Assembly (NCBI GenBank): GCA_030248215.1
Contig: JASANG010003629.1
Span: 123,501 to 187,500 of the forward strand
From: Enoplolaimus lenunculus
Lineage: Eukaryota; Nematoda; Enoplea; Enoplida; Thoracostomopsidae
Reading direction: 5' to 3'
DNA: 64,000 nt
Shown here: piece after piece, positions 58,826 through 64,000 of the stretch
How positions within the stretch are numbered: position 1 is the first letter of the stretch
Layout of the letters: every line of letters begins with the position of its first letter
Made by a program: the position numbers and the translations under genes
Notes under the pieces: generated by a model
What the model was told of the DNA's origin: nothing
The model's database searches: none
Seen by the model: only the letters and a program-made list of their open reading frames with translations

Positions 58826-59077
58826 TCTCTAAGTACGCTAGTCTTTCTGTACAGCAATGGACAGGCTTCGATACGTACCATGGGCCCTGTCGCCATTCGC
58901 GGATCCTGTATTTTCAAGAAAACGAGATTTTAGGTATACTGCAAGTAAAACCGGGAATTTGAAGTCGGATCCGGTCAAAATTATATTTAGGCCTGACTAA
59001 AATTTTCTTCTGGGACAGGAAGTGACCAGTTACCCCAGCACTTCTTGTATCCGGTTTAGTTGCTACGATTGTTTTTT

Positions 59078-59132
59078 TTTAGAAATATGCTTATACTGCC
59101 GTTACGGTCCTGTTCTATTTTATACATTGGCT
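59078..59132 (+). mobile_element. Family A right-end fragment
   Basis: AGAAATATGCTTATACTGCC, then GTTACGGTCCTGTTC...TACATTGGCT. Confidence 0.5.
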
Positions 59133-59197
59133 TATATTTTTGATACTATTATTTAGTACTGTGTCGTAATTTAAAATACAGAAAGGAAAACAACGCA

Positions 59198-59408
59198 CTA
59201 GGGTTGCGCTATACTTGACGTCCAGGGGCGTCCGTCACGTCCGTCACCCGTACGGCGCTGTCGGTAACCACCCGTCACCACGCGTTATCGTACGTCAGTT
59301 ATTTGCGTACGATGTCGCACGGTGATGGACGACGCTGCACGGTGACGCAGGGTACTGTACGGGTGACGGACGGCGCCGTACGTCAATAAAAGTGTAGCGC
59401 AACCCTAA
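59198..59408. mobile_element. Family J GC-rich foldback
   Basis: TAGGGTTGCGCTATACTTGA and TAAAAGTGTAGCGCAACCCT are inverted ends. The interior is a series of CGTCACCCGTACGGCG-type inverted motifs. Confidence 0.75.
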
Positions 59409-59700
59409 TTGTTTCTAAATTTGCTTTTATTGTTTTTTTCGGTGGTTCACAAAATGTTTATCAGTTGGTGAAAACTGTGAAAGCAGAGTCAAAATAACTT
59501 AAAATCAAAAATTGCATGACGAAAAAAAGAATTTAGGTAAATGCTACATCAACAAACTATGCGAACTATAAGCAATAAGAACTACATAATAAAGAATAAA
59601 TAAATAAATAAATATTAACAGATAAATATTATCTCTGTTTTTTAAATAGATACCTATATAGAAATGCAGGCAATAACTGCAAAAAATCTAGTCCACAAAA

Positions 59701-60365
59701 ATCGTTGCAAGCCAATCATTTAAGAACCTAAGCCTGTTCAACTGACCAGGGTGCAACCGGAAGTGAAAAAACGCGGAATCGGATGTTAACAAAATTATTC
59801 AAGCCGGAGGCGAAGCAAAATTAGGCATAATCGTTTTGCAAACCAACCATTTAAAAACCTAAACCTGTTCAACTGACTTGGTTGAAACCGGAAGTGAAAT
59901 AAAAAATCCCGGACCGGATGTTATGAAAATTATTCAAGCAGGAGGCGAAACAAAATTAGGCAAAATCGTTTTGCAAACCAACCATTTAAAAACCTAAACC
60001 TGTTCAATTGACTTGGTTGAAACCGGAAGTGAAATACAAAATCCCGGAACCGGAGGTTAACAAAAATATTCAAGCCGGAGGCGAAGCAAAATTAGGCAAG
60101 ATCGTGTTGCAAGCCAACCATTTAAAAACCTAAACCTGTTCAACTGACCTGGTTGAAACCGGAAGTGAAATAAAAAATCCCGGAACCGGATGTTAACAAA
60201 ATTATTCAAGCCGGAGGCGAAGCAAATTAGGCAAAATCGTTTTGCAAGCCAACCATTTATAAACCTAAACCTGTTCAACGGACCAGGGTGCAACCGGAAG
60301 TGAAAAAAACCCGGAACCGGATGTCAACAAAATTATTCAAACCGGAGAAGACGCAAAATTAGGCA
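59701..60365. repeat. Tandem array of about 135-bp units related to family G
   Basis: ATCGTTTTGCAAACCAACC recurs at 59701, 59830, 59965, 60101 and 60236. Units contain GCAACCGGAAGTGAAA, the family G terminal motif; the first and last keep CAGGGTGCAACCGGAAGTGA. Confidence 0.9.
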
Positions 60366-60850
60366 ATAAAAGTGATGTTGAATTTGCTAATTTTAACAAT
60401 AAAATGCTTGCTGGCACAGTTGAAATTTGTTTATGTTTCGTTTTTAACAAATTTCGGGCAATTAAAGCGTCCGAAACTGCATCAATTTATGAAAACTCAA
60501 AGAAGGACACAACCATTGTGCCGAACAACTGATCAAAATTGTATCCTCATTCGCTCAAAAGTTCTACAGATATACGGGGACGTACCACCGAGACGTGACC
60601 CAGCTCTTTTGAATTCGCGTCATTTCCGATCTACAACAGCTAAAGCCCGTACCATCTTGAATGAACCATTTGAAAGTGGTATATTGATCATAACTTGCGT
60701 TTAGTCTTAGTTTCAATTTAAGATTTATTTCTTTGGGTTTTCAACAGAGTTCAAAAGTAAGGGTGCCCAAAAATCATACTGGGGACCCTCTTTAATTTTA
60801 CACCGAGTCCATTTGGGGAACACCAGGCAAATTCGGGGGGCACGGCCCCC
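60366..60850. other. Low-information stretch; possible coding-like piece
   Basis: The plus frame over 60500-60704 (PPRRDPALLNSRHFRSTTAK) looks slightly protein-like but has no splice context. 60835-60865 is a G/C run resembling 23530. Confidence 0.2.
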
Positions 60851-60865
60851 AACGCCCCCGGGGGG

Positions 60866-61120
60866 GGGCGCCGGGGGGGAAAAAAAACAAAAACAAAACA
60901 ACAAACAACAACAAAACAAAAAACAAAAAAAAACAAAAAAAAAAAACAAAAAAAAAAAAATATAAAAAAAAAGAAAGAAAAAAAAACCAAACAAACAAAA
61001 AAAAAAAACAAAAGAAAAAAAAAAAAAAAAAAAAAACAAAAACCCAAAAAAAAAAAAACACAAAAAAAAAAAAAAACAACACAAAAAAAAACACAAAAAA
61101 CAACAAACACCACCCCCCAC
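60866..61120. repeat. A/C low-complexity tract
   Basis: About 250 bases of A runs broken by single C and a few G/T, directly after a GGGGGGG run. Phe-rich reverse frames over it are meaningless. Confidence 0.9.
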
Positions 61121-61359
61121 TGCAAACTATTTGTATGTGGCAGTTTGACTTAACGTTGACTGCAACAATGCAACATTTGGTACAATAATTGCACAATGCA
61201 TTATAAAGCATGTAAAAATGCAATATTTAAACATATGGCAGTAAATAATTTGAACGAAACATATTAAAAGTATATAATATCATTATGACCACAGTTTCAA
61301 AAACATAAATGAAGCATTATTAATATTGAAACGGTAATCTGTCTTAGTATTAACAACCG

Positions 61360-61625
61360 TGGTCTATGACAAGAGTGTGCAACTCTTGGGGTCAAGAATG
61401 CTACAAAATGTACCACCGGGCGTTGCGTTTTTGCCTCCCCCTTGTTGTTTAGAGAGGGGTCTCGGGGTCTCTTTCACCTGAATACCCCTAAGTTAAACTA
61501 AAAGGGGACCATGTTTGACGCCGCATACATAAAGTGCCGACGTGTCGGGTACATTTTTCCCAAAATCGCATACTCCCAGTTGCATACTCTTGTTGAAGTA
61601 TGCATCATCTACTCGTGGTATTAAG
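61360..61625 (+). mobile_element. Family D foldback MITE
   Basis: TGACAAGAGTGTGCAACTCT, GGCGTTGCGTTTTTGCC on the left; CCCAGTTGCATACTCTTG, CATCATCTACTCGTGGTA on the right. Confidence 0.6.
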
Positions 61626-61629
61626 AACT

Positions 61630-62490
61630 GCTCAAATTTAGAATATTTTACCTCTGAAGTATTAATATTACAGTTTTTTCTATCAAAAAATCTATTTCAG
61701 TTGAAAATGTTGTAATCAAAATAATTGCAAAAGATATTCGGTAGGTTGCAACCGGGCACAAGAAATATAGGAATCCAAAGAAGGGAAACAGAACTAAATA
61801 ATGATGTAGAAATTTGCTAATTTTAACAATAATCAATAAAAAGTGTTGCTAAAACATTAATTTTAAGCTTCCTTTTTGAGAAATTATCAAATTGCATTAA
61901 AAATGTACACCAGCTATCAAAAGTGCACAATGTTTAAAAATTTCAATATCCAGATTGCCGAAACCTCCGACAAAAATGATACCGGAGCCGGATTTTCTGA
62001 CGAAATTGGGATGAAATCTCCGCCCCCTACAACCTAAAATATGGGTGTACACGTTTATCGCGACCGCATAATTCAAAATTGCGTTTGGTCCAATATTTTC
62101 AACTGCGAAACCGATTTTAAACGAACTGAAAAATAAAAAAAAAAGCTTAAAAGGAATTATTTAATTCATATTTAAGCTTCTTGTGTGTTTTTATCAAGTA
62201 AATTTTGCAAACTTAAGTTGAAATTACGATTTGATTTGTTCATAAATATTTACAGGTTACAAAAAATATATTTTGTGTCCAACAAATTCCTGATAGGCAG
62301 TTGAAATTACGACACAACATATATTAAACCAATTGCGAAATATACATCATAACAGTAACAAAATTAATTAAAATTAACAATTAACACATTACAATGCACA
62401 GTTTAACATTAGCAATTGCAAATTAAGTATGAATACTCATAAGTTAATACAAACCAATTAAACCGGGGCTGGGCTGAAGTTAAAAGCAAA
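61630..62490. other. No gene seen
   Basis: Very AT-rich; 61940-62010 (CCGAAACCTCCGACAAAAAT, CCGGAGCCGGATTTTCTG) resembles the interior of the family G copy at 24900-24970. Confidence 0.35.
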
Positions 62491-62495
62491 GGTTG

Positions 62496-62721
62496 TACAC
62501 TGCAAACAATGGTGAGTCAAATTGACTATCTCCGAAATAGGCGTTTCGGGACTACACAAACTGTGTCAAATTCGACTCCGCACAGAGTGAAATTCGAGTC
62601 ACTGAGCGGCTCAGGCGAGTCGAATTTGACTCTGGCGGAGCAAAATTTGACTCCGTTGGTGTAGTCCAGAAAAGCCTATTTCGGATAGAGTCAATTTGGC
62701 TCACCATTTTTTTGCAGTGTA
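62496..62721. mobile_element. Family C foldback MITE
   Basis: TA-CACTGCAAACAATGGTGAG to CACCATTTTTTTGCAGTG-TA. Confidence 0.82.
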
Positions 62722-62928
62722 CCAAATGGAACGAGCGTAATAGAAAAACACAATGAACAGTTAAGTTGATTTGTGATCTACAGCCCAGCCTGAACATGGA
62801 CTTAAAAAGTATCAGTTGACTGAAGCATTTTAAAGTCGGTACTATCTGTGCACAAAAGAATGTTCCCAGTTGCACACTCTTGTCATTATCCACTTTGATT
62901 GAGCTGCTATGTTTTATAATATTTCAGC

Positions 62929-63245
62929 TCAACCAAGACTGGATAATGACAAGAGTGTGCAACTTGGTACATTCTGTGTAAAAAATAATGTATCCAGCGC
63001 ACGTTGCGTTTTTTGCCGACCCCTCATTTGGAGGTACGTTGCATTATTATTTGCAAATTAATCTCAAGTTGCTCGGAATTTAATCTTCATGCCTGTGCGT
63101 ACAGTGTGGAGCGTGCGTGGTTCAAACGATGACAACCCTCTAAGGGGGGTCGGGCAAAAATATATCGAGCGTTGGATACATTTTGTACCATGCACAACTC
63201 CAGTAGTTGCACACTCTTGCCTAATAGTGATCATCCACTCTTGCT
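62929..63245 (+). mobile_element. Family D foldback MITE
   Basis: ACCAAGACTGGATAATGACA to GTGATCATCCACTCTTGCTT. Arms with GCACGTTGCGTTTTTTGCC and CGAGCGTTGGATACATTTTG. Confidence 0.65.
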
Positions 63246-63249
63246 TCAG

Positions 63250-64000
63250 TTATCCTTTGCAATTAAAGTCAAACTTTAATATGCTTCGTGCAATCATAGC
63301 GTTGGTACATAGCAGCATATTTTTTACGTAACCAAGAACTCGAGAAAACAATACACACTGAGTAACGGAGACTAAATGCTCGACCTTGGTATCTCTTGCA
63401 AAGAGCACGACAGCAGCAAGCTCTAGCAGGGTAAGCTTGGGTATCGGGTTGGTACTCAAAAAAAATTTCAGTCTAAACGTTATTGTCACCGCCCTCGGGC
63501 GGTGACTCTGGTTATATACTGGTTGGGAGTCGGCGAATTAAATATAATTTTTACCAGTACTTAAATGTATGTAAGCTTCGCCAAATTTCAATAAGTATAA
63601 CATTGAATCAAAAATTAAACTTTGAGTCGTCGTCCAAATTCCGACAGCGCACTAGAAGGATCGAGTCTTGTTACCTGAAAAGAATTTGGTCTTCCGCAGA
63701 AAAGCTATGCCCAGCTCTTGAGTCGTGTAAAATTAACTGGCATGCCTATCGTATACTTGATTTGCCGTCTAAACAAGTTGGGCTCGCAATAAACTCTGAA
63801 TAAAATATAGTTCGAAGCGGTGCCGGTTGTTGAAATTGATAGCATTGACTCAGTTACACAGTCCAAACATATGAAGTGCAACAAAATTCAATAAACGGAA
63901 ACTGCACACGACATACAATATAAGACATTGGGATGGACATCCACAATATAGTATCGTTCATATTCGATAGCACAAATCCGTTTCCATACACCAAAAACAG
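63250..64000. other. No gene seen
   Basis: No element ends; the plus frame at 63483-63803 lacks any recognisable pattern. CACCGCCCTCGGGCGGTG at 63488 is a short perfect palindrome. Confidence 0.3.

Noticed and set aside
60725-61223. Phe-rich open frames resembling a membrane protein
   Set aside because: A/C low-complexity tract translated on the minus strand.

Overview
This is a eukaryotic, animal-type, AT-rich and almost entirely non-coding window. It has short phased introns, rhodopsin-class neuropeptide receptors, no operons or bacterial signals, and a dense load of small non-autonomous DNA transposons (MITEs). The hexamer TTAGGC, which is the canonical nematode telomere repeat, is dispersed throughout, so a nematode or a relative with a repeat-rich genome is my best guess. 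That is inference only; nothing here proves the phylum.

Genes. Two complete three-exon genes lie in tandem on the + strand, 37449-41163 (613 aa) and 53445-57969 (640 aa). They are paralogous class A GPCRs resembling NPY/NPF/NPR-type neuropeptide receptors. The two introns fall at identical positions and phases (1 and 0), and both joined coding lengths are exact multiples of three. Most of exon 1 is about 98% identical between them at the DNA level while the rest is much more diverged, which points to gene conversion. Both proteins end in a conserved tail that fits a class I PDZ ligand. At the left edge (464-1718, - strand) there are two exon-like segments of a protein I do not recognise. A few other coding-like stretches are too weak to call.

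Repeats. At least a dozen element families can be separated by eye. Family A (about 25 copies) has about 30-bp inverted ends starting GGCC(C/A)ATGTA, makes 8-bp target duplications, and carries a variable TTAGGC tract as its core. Family B (CTGTAGTGACCCGAATAAG ends) and family C (CACTGCAAAAAA ends, foldback) sit at TA sites like mariner-type MITEs. Family O is a similar foldback. Family S has TTAA-CCCTTTCTCAC ends like piggyBac MITEs but contains a tRNA-like box A/box B segment. Family D is a foldback with AAGAGT-GATGAT ends. Family G has CAGGGTGYAACCGG ends and an 8-bp duplication, so it is hAT-like. Single foldbacks H, J, K, L, M and R, and dispersed repeats E, F, N and Q, make up much of the rest.

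Tandem arrays. There is a 105/149-bp satellite at 12300-14505, a 15-bp minisatellite with an almost perfectly duplicated 286-bp block at 25633-26250, a 109-bp array in the first receptor's intron, an array of about 135 bp at 59701-60365, a (TA)n tract, and a long A/C low-complexity tract next to a G run.

Layout. 0-8.9 kb: gene edge, then A and D elements. 9-12 kb: A and O. 12.3-14.5 kb: satellite. 15.8-17.2 kb: S and A. 18-25 kb: C, O, A, B, G. 25.6-26.3 kb: minisatellite. 27-36 kb: K, N, C, S, G and tRNA-like elements. 37-41 kb: receptor 1. 41-53 kb: MITE field. 53-58 kb: receptor 2. 58-64 kb: J, G-derived array, D, C. I recognised no retrovirus, LTR element, Polinton or intact transposase. 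All coordinates of repeats are eye-aligned and may be off by several bases.
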